Shown piece after piece: positions 42,618 through 51,050 of a DNA stretch of 64,000 nt (positions are counted from its first letter, which is position 1; the number at the start of each line of letters is the position of its first letter). The DNA is from an uncultured Desulfobacter sp. (lineage in GTDB: Bacteria > Desulfobacterota > Desulfobacteria > Desulfobacterales > Desulfobacteraceae): positions 3,901,001-3,965,000 of the forward strand of contig NZ_OY762929.1 in the NCBI RefSeq assembly GCF_963666675.1, given 5' to 3'. Below the pieces are notes generated by a model. The model saw only the letters and a list, made by a program, of their open reading frames with translations, searched no databases and was not told where the DNA came from. The position numbers and the translations under genes are program-made.

Positions 42618-43931
42618 TTATTTTCTTAAATCATTGATCCCGGAGAGGATAATGTCAAATAAAGTTTTCACATCTTTTTCTTCCAGACATGAAAAAGCCA
42701 CGCGCAGGTTGTGTTGGTCGATGGAGATTAAACCGGTGCCGTAATTTTCAAGCAAATGAATTCTTAATGCTTCGGCATCCACACCTTTAACACGGATGCA
42801 AAGAAAATACCCGGAATTGAATGGATAGGCATCGAACCCCTCTTTATACTTGGGGTCTTTGAGCACCTCTTTGATCGCCATGGCCCGGGATTTGAGCAGG
42901 TTGAACTTCTCTTTTTTACAGGGTTCATACTCTGCATCTTCCATGGATTTAACAAGAATGGTCTGACTTAAGTGGGAACAGTTTGAAATATTGCCCCGGA
43001 TGCATCCGGCGGTCTTTTTTTCCAGCGCATCGTACACCCCGTATAGATCGCCGTCTGCGGCAACGCCAAACGTGGTGAACCCGGTTCTAAAGCCCATGAC
43101 ATAATCTTCCTTGGTGGGCCCGTCGAGTTTAACGGCAATAAGCCGGTTTGTTTTACCCGCAATTTTGGCAAACAAAGACTCTTTTTCTGTCTCTTCCTCA
43201 AAAAACAGGCCAAAATAGGCATCATCACAGGCGGCCACGACATTTGTCCCCTTTTGTGCCACATCAATGAGGATGTCTGCAACACGGGTCGCCTCTTTTT
43301 TGCTCAGGCTATACCCGGTCGGGTTGTGGGGGAAATTAAGCATGGTAATGATTTTGTCATTTTGTGCCGCCTGCTCCCTGACAACACGCTCAAAATCATC
43401 CAGGTTAAAATGGGTCATGGCGTCATCATAGGATTTGTATGTCACAAACCGGGCACTGTTGCGCACACAAAAAATCATATTATAGTTGCCCCAGATCATA
43501 TCCGGCATCACAATAACATCGTCGGCGTTTACCCACATATCCGAAAAGATAGACACCCCGTGGGTTATGCCCGATGTAACCACGGGCATGCTGACGGCGG
43601 TTCCCTCAAGTGACGGATTTTTAACATACAGTTCTTTGCGCCATTTGCTGCGCAGTTCAGGCAACCCGTATGATGAAGCATAAGGCAGGTAATCATTCGG
43701 CTCAATCTGTGTAATGTACTTTGTCACGGAAGACAGACTGAAAACGCAACTGCCCTGCTTTGCGATACCGATGGTGGCATTGACCTTATTCGCCTTACTC
43801 TTTGCTTCAGCACTCTGGGTTAAGATACCTTTGGGGTAAAACAGTTTTTTCCCCATGTCGGAGAGCATTTCATATACATGGGGCGCAGACTGTTCAATGA
43901 TGTCATTCAGTTCCTGGGCATTGGGGTTCAT
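42618..43931 (-). CDS. Class I/II aminotransferase of unknown substrate
   Basis: A 437-residue PLP enzyme with the fold-type I aminotransferase layout: NFPHNPTGYSL (the NPTG motif), ACDDAYFGLFFEEE for the PLP-ring Asp and Tyr, and the PLP lysine in KLDGPTKEDYVMGFRTGF. The DGPTKEDYVxGFR motif recurs in a deltaproteobacterial subgroup without known substrate. It stands alone, downstream of the palindromic repeat at 43975. Confidence 0.85.
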   Translation of the reverse strand: MNPNAQELNDIIEQSAPHVYEMLSDMGKKLFYPKGILTQSAEAKSKANKVNATIGIAKQGSCVFSLSSVTKYITQIEPNDYLPYASSYGLPELRSKWRKELYVKNPSLEGTAVSMPVVTSGITHGVSIFSDMWVNADDVIVMPDMIWGNYNMIFCVRNSARFVTYKSYDDAMTHFNLDDFERVVREQAAQNDKIITMLNFPHNPTGYSLSKKEATRVADILIDVAQKGTNVVAACDDAYFGLFFEEETEKESLFAKIAGKTNRLIAVKLDGPTKEDYVMGFRTGFTTFGVAADGDLYGVYDALEKKTAGCIRGNISNCSHLSQTILVKSMEDAEYEPCKKEKFNLLKSRAMAIKEVLKDPKYKEGFDAYPFNSGYFLCIRVKGVDAEALRIHLLENYGTGLISIDQHNLRVAFSCLEEKDVKTLFDIILSGINDLRK

Positions 43932-43974
43932 GATTTAACCTGTAAATTTTAGTATTATCCAATTCAATAAATAA

Positions 43975-44134
43975 GGGCCATGGAAACAATAAAATCCACC
44001 ATATGGCAGGCCTTTTTTTCCGTCTTCTTTACTGCATCAACAGTCACATACTTACATATGCTCCCATTGATGCGCCTTGAATACAGGTAAAACGCCTTCA
44101 CCCTATTTGTGGATTTTAAAATTTCCATGGCCCT
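43975..44134. repeat. Palindromic repeat family 1, copy 3 (inverted, ~160 bp)
   Basis: Read on the minus strand it matches copy 1 (9602-9760) along nearly its length: ATGGAAATTTTAAAATCCAC, CAAGGCGC, CAATGGGAGCATA and TGGTGGATTTTATTGTTTCC are shared in order. Outer arms pair with each other as in copy 1. Confidence 0.85.
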
Positions 44135-44156
44135 CAATGTCCGCACTGGAAAAAAG

Positions 44157-44206
44157 AAAACCCTGCAGCCAGACCTAAGGAAGTCCAAGGAAAACTGCAG
44201 AGTTTT
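44157..44206 (-). terminator. Probable terminator of the PxxKW gene
   Basis: AAAACCCTGCAG (44157-44168) pairs with CTGCAGAGTTTT (44195-44206) with one mismatch. On the minus strand a T-rich run (TTTTCTTTTTTCC) follows, 23 bp or more after the stop at 44229. Confidence 0.5.
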
Positions 44207-44228
44207 TACGTGCATTGAATCGGTTGCG

Positions 44229-44501
44229 TTATCTTCGTTTGGATGCCTTGATGGGGTTAAGTTTCTGTTTTTTGGTTTCGGTGGCGGTTTTAACATGGGT
44301 GGCCATGTTGCAATTGCCGTTTTTCCACTTCAAAGATGGATCAGGTGCGGCAGTGCAATAAACGCCGATGGCAAATTCGGCACTTCTCTGACATCCCTTA
44401 CATTCATCAATGATGGGAAGGCAGTTGCCTTCGTTGTAGCTACAGCCCTGGGCTGTCATGAATACGCAATCCTGGCCTTCTCTAACAGTTGTACAAATCA
44501 T
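44229..44501 (-). CDS. PxxKW family cysteine-rich protein
   Basis: The 90-residue protein has eight cysteines (3, 12, 20, 27, 34, 37, 49, 64) in the first two thirds and the signature PSLKW, followed by KNGNCNMATHV and a basic tail. The family is known from deltaproteobacteria and has no established function; metal or Fe-S binding is plausible. AGGAAG precedes the start. Confidence 0.85.
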   Translation of the reverse strand: MICTTVREGQDCVFMTAQGCSYNEGNCLPIIDECKGCQRSAEFAIGVYCTAAPDPSLKWKNGNCNMATHVKTATETKKQKLNPIKASKRR

Positions 44502-44867
44502 AATCGTCTTCCTGTTTTCATTGTTATATTATTTGGTCATTAGGTATCTAATTTCAATAAAATACAACCGGTTTTATATTTAAACCGGGATAAATAAACC
44601 GTAACCAACTATCATAATGAGCCTTTAATTGTCAACTAATTATTTTTAAACAAATATTTGTTCTTTGGTATATTTAGGCCCTATCTCTTGTGGGCGGATC
44701 TTTTCTGATGTATAACCATAAAATCGTGAGACCCAATAACCGTAATCATATCCAGTCCAATAACGGCTTTGGGCGACCGGAGCCATCGACACCCGGACCC
44801 GCCCGCAACAAAACATGAAAACAACCTAGTTGGCACTGTCATATAAATAGTAATCCGGGAAAACCAA
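44502..44867. other. Divergent intergenic region upstream of kdsD-like and PxxKW genes
   Basis: 366 bp, AT-rich in the left half. A short stem (CCGGTTT...AAACCGG near 44571-44588) is present. No gene or recognisable RNA was found; promoters for both divergent genes must lie here. Confidence 0.35.
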
Positions 44868-45851
44868 ATGATCATAGACGACGCTGTTGAAGTTCTGAAA
44901 ATGGAAGCCCAGGCCCTTTTGGACCTTATTGAAAAATTAAACATCGACTTTCAAACCCTTGTCAATTCAATCTGTAATGCCAAAGGACGGGTTATCATTT
45001 CAGGCATTGGAAAGTCGGGCCTGATCGGAAGAAAAATTGCCGCCACCCTGAGCAGCACCGGCACCAACGCCATGTTTCTTCATCCGGTTGAAGCGGTTCA
45101 CGGAGACCTCGGCATGGTCAGCCGCAACGATGTATTCATTGCCATCTCAAATTCCGGTGAAACCGGAGAGCTCAACCAGCTCTTACCCGTAATCCGGGAA
45201 GTGGGGTGCAAAATTGCAGGCTTTACCGGGAAACCGGAATCTACCATGGCAGGTTTCTGCGATATGATCATAGACACAGGCGTAAAAAAAGAGGCCTGCC
45301 CCTTGAATATGGCACCGACCTGTTCAACCACTGCCCAACTGGCCATGGGGGATGCCCTGGCCGTTGCCCTGATAAAAAAGAAAAAGTTTAAAAAATCGGA
45401 TTTCATGCGCTCTCACCCCGGAGGCGCGCTGGGCCAGCGTCTATCCGGCAAGGTCAGTGAACTGATGCTTGAAAAATCAGGGGTACCTTTTGTGCAAACC
45501 GGCACCACCATGACCCAGGCCCTTGCCTGCATGGACACCCACAGCCTGGGCGCCGTTTTTGTACTTGATGCCAACGACAAATTGAAGGGAATACTTACCG
45601 ACGGAGATGTCCGGCACTGGATTGCAAAGGGGGGCGGCACAGCCGACACCCTTCTTGTGGATGAGGTGATGACCCGGTCTCCAAGGCACCTATTCCCCGA
45701 TTCTTATCTATATGACGCCCTGAATGTAATGGAAAAATATGAGATTACGGTTCTGCCTATCCTTGGGAAGAACGGCGACCTTGAGGGATTGCTGCATCTC
45801 CACGATATTCTGGGAAAGGGAACCTTTAAATTTAATGGAGGGACGCAATGA
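44868..45851 (+). CDS. kdsD: Arabinose-5-phosphate isomerase KdsD/KpsF
   Basis: The 327-residue enzyme converts ribulose-5-phosphate to arabinose-5-phosphate for Kdo synthesis. The SIS domain (about 25-180) has GRVIISGIGKSGLIGRKIAA, SNSGETGELNQLLP and ACPLNMAPTCSTTAQLAMGD; two CBS domains follow (about 200-327). It overlaps the pfk gene by 4 bp, suggesting coupling of Kdo and sugar-phosphate supply. Confidence 0.94.
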   Translation: MIIDDAVEVLKMEAQALLDLIEKLNIDFQTLVNSICNAKGRVIISGIGKSGLIGRKIAATLSSTGTNAMFLHPVEAVHGDLGMVSRNDVFIAISNSGETGELNQLLPVIREVGCKIAGFTGKPESTMAGFCDMIIDTGVKKEACPLNMAPTCSTTAQLAMGDALAVALIKKKKFKKSDFMRSHPGGALGQRLSGKVSELMLEKSGVPFVQTGTTMTQALACMDTHSLGAVFVLDANDKLKGILTDGDVRHWIAKGGGTADTLLVDEVMTRSPRHLFPDSYLYDALNVMEKYEITVLPILGKNGDLEGLLHLHDILGKGTFKFNGGTQ

Positions 45852-47170
45852 AAAATATGAACATCAATACCGCCATCCCGGTCCTAGGCCCCGCCAGGAT
45901 CCCATCCCCCCTCGGATTACCGGGGGCAGTGGGCGACGGCAAAACCCGTTTTATAAAAGATGAATACAGAATCAGTGTTGATGTCCGAATGGACCGAATA
46001 TTTGGGGAGAATCAGGACAATATTCTCAGCTTTGAACTGGCCGGCCCCCGGGAAAAAATCTATTTTGACCCCAGTAAACTCAAGTGTGCCGTGGCCAACT
46101 GCGGCGGGCTGTGCCCGGGGCTGAACGACATTATCCGGTCACTGGTGCTTGAATTGCACCATGTGTACGGGGTCAAAAGCATTTACGGTGTGCGCTACGG
46201 ACTCCAGGGTTTTATCCCCGAATTCGGCCACGACTTGATTGAATTGACCCCCCAACGGGTTTCGGGCATTCAGAATACCGGCGGCTCCATGTTGGGGTCT
46301 TCCCGGGGGGGGCAGGATATCGGTGAAATCGTCGACTGCCTGGAACGTACCGGGGTCGGCCTGCTTTTCATGGTGGGGGGAGACGGGACACTGATGGCCT
46401 CCAAGGCCATTGGCGATGAAATCCTAAACCGCGGTTTGAAAATCTCCGTGGTCGGCATTCCCAAAACCATTGACAATGATATCTTTTTAGTTTCCCGTTC
46501 CTTTGGTTTTGATTCAGCCGTGGACGTGGCCACCCTGGCAATCAAGGGCGCCCACAACGAAGCCGAGGCCTATCCCAACGGAATCGGCCTGATTAAACTC
46601 ATGGGCAGGCATTCCGGATTTCTGGCCGCCACAGCCGCCCTGGCCCAACCCGACGCCAACTTTGTGCTCATTCCCGAAGAGGAGATCCTGCTGCATGGAG
46701 AAAACGGACTTCTGGCCGCCATAGAAAGGCGCTTGGAACTGAGAAAACATGCGGTGATCATTGTGGCCGAAGGGGCCGGGCAAAATTTTTTTGAAGACAA
46801 GGATATTGAGCATGATGCGTCCGGCAATGTCAAACTCAAGGACATCGGCCTATTTTTGAAGTCGGAGATCAGCGACTATTTTAAATCCAAAGAGATCCCC
46901 ATCTCTTTGAAATACATTGATCCATCCTACATCATCCGCAGCCTGCCGGCCAATGCCAATGACTCGGTCTTCTGCGGACTTCTGGCAAGGGATGCCGTGC
47001 ATGCGGGCATGGCCGGGAAAACCAACCTGATTATCAGTTTCTGGAATAACAATTATGTTCATGTCCCCATGGACGCCTCGGCCGGAAAACGCAAAAAAAT
47101 GGATCCGGCAGGAAAATTGTGGCAGTCGGTTCTAGAATCCACAGGCCAGAATCCACTGTTTAACGACTGA
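45848..47170 (+). CDS. pfkA: ATP-dependent 6-phosphofructokinase, plant-like type
   Basis: The 440-residue phosphofructokinase has a longer N-terminus than E. coli PfkA. GGDGT near residue 178 keeps the Gly that marks ATP use (PPi enzymes have GGDD), while PKTIDND near 207 has Lys where E. coli has Gly, the combination seen in plant and trypanosome ATP-PFKs. MGRHSGFLA is the fructose-6-phosphate segment. It overlaps the convergent lipoprotein gene by 11 bp. Confidence 0.9.
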   Translation: MKNMNINTAIPVLGPARIPSPLGLPGAVGDGKTRFIKDEYRISVDVRMDRIFGENQDNILSFELAGPREKIYFDPSKLKCAVANCGGLCPGLNDIIRSLVLELHHVYGVKSIYGVRYGLQGFIPEFGHDLIELTPQRVSGIQNTGGSMLGSSRGGQDIGEIVDCLERTGVGLLFMVGGDGTLMASKAIGDEILNRGLKISVVGIPKTIDNDIFLVSRSFGFDSAVDVATLAIKGAHNEAEAYPNGIGLIKLMGRHSGFLAATAALAQPDANFVLIPEEEILLHGENGLLAAIERRLELRKHAVIIVAEGAGQNFFEDKDIEHDASGNVKLKDIGLFLKSEISDYFKSKEIPISLKYIDPSYIIRSLPANANDSVFCGLLARDAVHAGMAGKTNLIISFWNNNYVHVPMDASAGKRKKMDPAGKLWQSVLESTGQNPLFND

Positions 47171-48728
47171 TCTCTACAAACTGATCATCCTCTATGCCAA
47201 TCAGAAACAAACGCTTGTGCGGGGTGCCGGTCTCATCAAAACGTGTGTGCCCGGTGGCCCCGTCAAATATAAACATCCCCCGAAGAACTTCCTTAAGCTG
47301 CTTGCCCGAACTTACGTCCTCGGCATTGGCCGCCCTAAACAAAATCTGGGCCGTATCATAGGCAATGGCTTCGAGAAACCCCGGCCGTTCCTGATATAAA
47401 TTCTGAAAAGAAGCGTCAAACCATGCCGTTTCGGGATTTACACTGCCCGAAAAATATCCGTCGCAGATCACCGCGTTTTGATTATACCGTCGGGTCTCTT
47501 TTAAAAGGCTGTCCCTGTGCCACAGGTTGGTTCCCAACAGGGTAAAGCCCTTGGCGTCATGATAAACAAGCTGGGGAAGTATCAAATTGATCCGGGAGAC
47601 TGAATCCGGGATAAACAATGCCTGAAAATTTAGCCCCGAATTGCTGATCAACGCCTTGATCGCCTCTGAAAAATCAGTTTTATCGCGGTCATATGCTTGG
47701 TTCCCCGTCAATTGACCTTCAAACTGATCAACCGTCTGTCTGAAAATCTGCATATAACGATTTCCATATTTGTCGTCCGGATATAAACAGGCCACACGTT
47801 TTAATCCCAATTCATGAAAAACATAACCACCCAGGGCCTGAACCTGCATTTCAGGGGTGATGAAATTGCTGAATATATAGTCTCCATAGTGGGGGAACTC
47901 TGTTTTCTGGGTCAGTGCAATCATGGGAATACCAAGGGCCTGGGCGTTATCAGCCGCCTGCCTTGAAACCAAAATGGGACCCAGAATAGAAAAAACATGA
48001 TTTTCGCCGAGCTGCGCCACACACCTGGCAGCTTGATCAGGATCAGACATACTGTCTTTGACTTCAATGCTTAAATCTTTAATACCGGATTCAGAAAGCC
48101 TTGCCAGAGCGAGCTCGATCCCTTTCATGGCCTTTTGGCCGTAAAGCTTGTACTTCCCGGACATAGGCAAAATAACGCCGATTTTCTTTTTATTAAATGC
48201 CTCGGCGCCCAGACCCGCCAAAAGCCCCGTTACCTGCTCGGTCCTGGGGTGACCGGGATATGTTTCAAGAAATGCATTTAACACATTGGCCGCGTTGGTG
48301 AAATCCCCTTGCCGGGCAAAGTTTTGGCCCGCCCAATAGTCGAAAAGATCCCGGGGCAGGGAAAGGGTTTTAATTTTTGAAAACGTTTGAATCTCTTTGG
48401 GATCCATCTTTGATAAAAATCGTTCAACATCATCAAGTATCGTCGTTTTGAAATCGGCGGCATGTTCGGCACCGGGCTTTTGGGTGAGACCAAAGGCATA
48501 ATTGTAGATAATCAGCGCGTCCTGAACTGCCCCCTGATCACTTAAAATCCGGGCCTGATTGATCAGCTCCGGCACAGTTGCCTGCCGGGGAATGGTCGAC
48601 TCAACCGGCATCCCAGACGACTTGGAAGAGGAGACGGGAATCGTGTGCTTGGCACATCCATTAAAACAAACAAGCGCAATTAACAGACAGACAGAAGTTA
48701 CAAATTTTATGTGTTTTGCATCAGTCAT
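47160..48728 (-). CDS. Periplasmic binding-fold lipoprotein (LpoA-like)
   Basis: The 522-residue protein has a signal peptide with a probable lipid-attachment cysteine near residue 25 (LVCFNGCAK), a helical TPR-like region (about 50-180) and a type I periplasmic-binding domain (about 183-510; KIGVILPMSGKYKLYGQKAM). This two-part layout is that of LpoA/YraM, the outer-membrane activator of penicillin-binding protein 1A, and also of branched-chain amino-acid binding proteins. No permease genes are adjacent, which favours the LpoA-like role. Confidence 0.85.
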   Translation of the reverse strand: MTDAKHIKFVTSVCLLIALVCFNGCAKHTIPVSSSKSSGMPVESTIPRQATVPELINQARILSDQGAVQDALIIYNYAFGLTQKPGAEHAADFKTTILDDVERFLSKMDPKEIQTFSKIKTLSLPRDLFDYWAGQNFARQGDFTNAANVLNAFLETYPGHPRTEQVTGLLAGLGAEAFNKKKIGVILPMSGKYKLYGQKAMKGIELALARLSESGIKDLSIEVKDSMSDPDQAARCVAQLGENHVFSILGPILVSRQAADNAQALGIPMIALTQKTEFPHYGDYIFSNFITPEMQVQALGGYVFHELGLKRVACLYPDDKYGNRYMQIFRQTVDQFEGQLTGNQAYDRDKTDFSEAIKALISNSGLNFQALFIPDSVSRINLILPQLVYHDAKGFTLLGTNLWHRDSLLKETRRYNQNAVICDGYFSGSVNPETAWFDASFQNLYQERPGFLEAIAYDTAQILFRAANAEDVSSGKQLKEVLRGMFIFDGATGHTRFDETGTPHKRLFLIGIEDDQFVEISR

Positions 48729-48785
48729 AAAACTACCATTTGAAATATTATTGGGTTAAAACCGCCTCCTGGAAGAAAGCAGGTA

Positions 48786-49697
48786 TTATTTTAAAAAATC
48801 TTTTGCTGTTTCAATCGCCTTTTCGACCTGTCCGGCATCAATCCAGATCAAATCTTTCTCCTTGTTAAACCAGGTAAACTGCCGCTTGGCATACCTTCGG
48901 GTATCACGTTTGAGTAACCGCACCGCCTCGTCATAGCTGACTTCACCCTTTAAATACATACCCATATGCCGGTAGCCGATGGACTGCATGGATTTCAACT
49001 CCAGGGAGTACCCCCGGCCCACAAGGCTTTTAACTTCATCAAGCAACCCCTGTTCCATCATGATGTCCACCCGCCGGTTAATTCGGTCATATAACAGTTT
49101 TCGGTCCATGTGAAGGCCAAAGGTAAGGCTTTGGTATCGGTCCGATTTGAAATCATGGATCTGCCGACACTGGGAAATGGGAACTCCTGTGGTTAAAAAC
49201 ACTTCAAGAGCCCTGACGATTCTGAATCCATCATTGGGATGAATTTTTTCTGCAGCCTCCGGGTCGCATTGTGCCAATTGCGCATGCAGGGCTTGCCCCC
49301 CCCTCTCTTCAAGGGTTTGATTCAGTTTATCCAAGGTGGCCGGACACGCAGGTTTGCCCCTGAACAGTCCATGGATTAATGCCCGGATATAAAGCCCGGT
49401 TCCCCCGGCGACCACAGGCACACGGCCTTGTCTTGCAAGGTCGTCAATCACCTGGTCCGCCAAAGCGGTGAATTGTTTGGCATCAAAATTTTCCGCAGGA
49501 TCAAGGAAATCAACCAGGTGATGTGTGGCAAGCCGGCGCTCACGCTCATCGGGCTTGGCCGTTCCGATATCCATATATTTATAGATCTGCATGGAATCTG
49601 CACCGATGATCTCTGTGTTCAGTTCCCGGGCCAGTGCGATGGCAAAGCCGGTTTTCCCGATGCCTGTTGGTCCGCATATGGTAATAATTTTTGTCAT
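48786..49697 (-). CDS. miaA: tRNA dimethylallyltransferase
   Basis: The 303-residue enzyme prenylates A37 of tRNAs that read UNN codons. P-loop GPTGIGKT, DSMQIYKYMDIGTAKP, HHLVDFLDP and VVAGGTGLYIRALIHG are the MiaA motifs, and YAKRQFTWF near the end completes the family. It lies 57 bp downstream of its divergent/lipoprotein neighbourhood without overlap. Confidence 0.96.
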   Translation of the reverse strand: MTKIITICGPTGIGKTGFAIALARELNTEIIGADSMQIYKYMDIGTAKPDERERRLATHHLVDFLDPAENFDAKQFTALADQVIDDLARQGRVPVVAGGTGLYIRALIHGLFRGKPACPATLDKLNQTLEERGGQALHAQLAQCDPEAAEKIHPNDGFRIVRALEVFLTTGVPISQCRQIHDFKSDRYQSLTFGLHMDRKLLYDRINRRVDIMMEQGLLDEVKSLVGRGYSLELKSMQSIGYRHMGMYLKGEVSYDEAVRLLKRDTRRYAKRQFTWFNKEKDLIWIDAGQVEKAIETAKDFLK

Positions 49698-49832
49698 ACA
49701 AAAATAATTTTATTGTTCCGGTGTTTGGTTTATACCAATTAAGGTTGACAATATTCAACGAATCGTTTTATATCACGATTCCTAGAGAATGAGAATTGAT
49801 TAAAGTTTTCATATAAGCGATATAGCAGACAA

Positions 49833-49929
49833 AACCTGCGTGCAGCAACGGACCCGTTTTTTAAGCTTGAGCGGATCGATCAGACTCCAAAACAGCAATA
49901 ACCACGCAGGGTTCGGACACTTTGTTTTT
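49833..49929 (+). ncRNA. Candidate structured RNA or leader upstream of dsrC
   Basis: Arms AACCTGCGTG and CACGCAGGGTT, with one bulged G, enclose about 60 bases that contain a smaller ACGGACCCGT palindrome and a T run; a further run of eight T follows the outer stem. The shape fits a small RNA with terminator, but no family is recognised. Confidence 0.3.
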
Positions 49930-49954
49930 TTTAGCAAACGTCGACTATTCTTTA

Positions 49955-49983
49955 TTGACAAGGATACAATGCTAAGATAAGGT
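49955..49983 (+). promoter_or_regulatory. Candidate promoter of dsrC
   Basis: TTGACA (49955-49960), 17-base spacer, TAAGGT (49978-49983). The -35 is perfect and the -10 weak. Confidence 0.35.
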
Positions 49984-50083
49984 ATGTCTCCAATTGTAAT
50001 GGTGACTTTGATAGTGAAGACGGTTTGTCTTAAGATAGGTTAAACGAGCAGTTATAACAAACTTTTTTAGGAGGATTGATTCA

Positions 50084-50401
50084 ATGGCAACACTTGAGTT
50101 TAACGGGAAAACATTCGAAATAGATGAAGACGGATTTCTTCTTGATTACAATATGTACAATGAAGAATGGGTAGAGTACGTAAAAGGCCAGGAAGGCATC
50201 GAAGAGATGACCGACGAACACTGGCAGCTCGTTAAAGTTCTCCAGGACTACTATGAGAAAAACGGCATTGCTCCCATGGTTCGTGTTCTTTCCAAACTCA
50301 CCAAGTTTAAACTGAAACACATCTATGAACTGTTCCCCTCCGGACCGGGTAAAGGCGCCTGCAAAATGGCCGGCCTTCCGAAACCGACCGGTTGTGTATA
50401 G
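50084..50401 (+). CDS. dsrC: Sulfite reductase-associated sulfur carrier DsrC
   Basis: The 105-residue protein carries sulfur as a trisulfide between dissimilatory sulfite reductase (DsrAB) and the DsrMKJOP membrane complex. The C-terminal arm has both redox cysteines, Cys93 and the penultimate Cys104, exactly ten residues apart (GACKMAGLPKPTGCV), which separates true DsrC from TusE-like relatives with one cysteine. AGGAGG with good spacing suggests high expression. dsrAB are not in the window, as usual for dsrC in sulfate reducers. Confidence 0.97.
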   Translation: MATLEFNGKTFEIDEDGFLLDYNMYNEEWVEYVKGQEGIEEMTDEHWQLVKVLQDYYEKNGIAPMVRVLSKLTKFKLKHIYELFPSGPGKGACKMAGLPKPTGCV

Positions 50402-50435
50402 TTAAAAATATTTTAAGTTTTTAACTTAAACTGAG

Positions 50436-50466
50436 AAAGGCCCTGTTTAAATTAAACAGGGCCTTT
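50436..50466 (+). terminator. Terminator of dsrC
   Basis: AAAGGCCCTGTTTAA (50436-50450) pairs perfectly with 50452-50466, followed by GTTGTT. A smaller AT-rich palindrome (50412-50429) precedes it. Confidence 0.85.
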
Positions 50467-50504
50467 GTTGTTACGATTAAAATTTTTTGGAACTTGCCGC
50501 CCAG

Positions 50505-50957
50505 ATGATAAAAGACCAGACAAGAAAAACCATACTGAACCGGATCCAGGCCGATTTTCCCATCCACCCAAGGCCCTACGAAATCCTGGCCGAAGAACTG
50601 GGGTTGGATGAAGACCAGCTCATAGATGAAATTGAACAAATGAAACAAGAGATGATTATCCGCAGAATCGGCGGAAATTTCAGTCCCGACCGACTTGGGT
50701 TTTATTCCACCCTGTGCGCGGCCCGGGTGGCGCCCGACAAAATTGATATGTTCACTGCGACGGTGAATGGTTTCAGCGGTGTTACCCATAATTACCAAAG
50801 GGACCATCAGTACAATATCTGGTTCACCTTTATTGCGCCTTCAGTTCAAAAAATTAAAGAGAGCCTGGAAACCATTTCAAAAACAACCGGCGTGACCGAG
50901 ATCCTCAATCTTCCGGCCACCCATGTATTTAAAATAGCAGCTAATTTTAAAGTCTGA
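50505..50957 (+). CDS. ahbB: Lrp/AsnC-type siroheme decarboxylase subunit (AhbB-like)
   Basis: A 150-residue protein with a winged-helix start and an AsnC-like core. The segment GVTHNYQRDHQYNIWFTF is the mark of the AhbA/AhbB/NirDLGH group, which decarboxylates siroheme to didecarboxysiroheme on the alternative heme pathway of sulfate reducers. A TTG at 50487 is also in frame. The subunit type (A or B) is inferred only, and a partner subunit is not adjacent. It follows dsrC after its terminator. Confidence 0.8.
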   Translation: MIKDQTRKTILNRIQADFPIHPRPYEILAEELGLDEDQLIDEIEQMKQEMIIRRIGGNFSPDRLGFYSTLCAARVAPDKIDMFTATVNGFSGVTHNYQRDHQYNIWFTFIAPSVQKIKESLETISKTTGVTEILNLPATHVFKIAANFKV

Positions 50958-51050
50958 GTTATTTTGTATATCGCCCCTCGGTCGGTTTGTTAGCTGCGCG
51001 TCGGTGGGAAAAAGACATACTCATACCCAAAATCCATTACAGGTGTCATC

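Larger units (their letters stand above)
49698..50083. other. Divergent intergenic region between miaA and dsrC
   Basis: 386 bp with no protein gene. It holds a long-range stem (49833-49842 with 49903-49913) closed by CCTGCGTG/CACGCAGG, followed by CACTTTGTTTTTTTT, and a candidate dsrC promoter at 49955-49983. Confidence 0.5.

Noticed and set aside
44681..44944. Minus-strand frame of 87 codons across the kdsD start
   Set aside because: Overlaps the start of a confidently identified gene and has no recognisable features.
49786..49806. Fur-box-like GAGAATGAGAATTGATTA
   Set aside because: Only a loose match to repeated GATAAT hexamers, not palindromic, and no iron genes are nearby.
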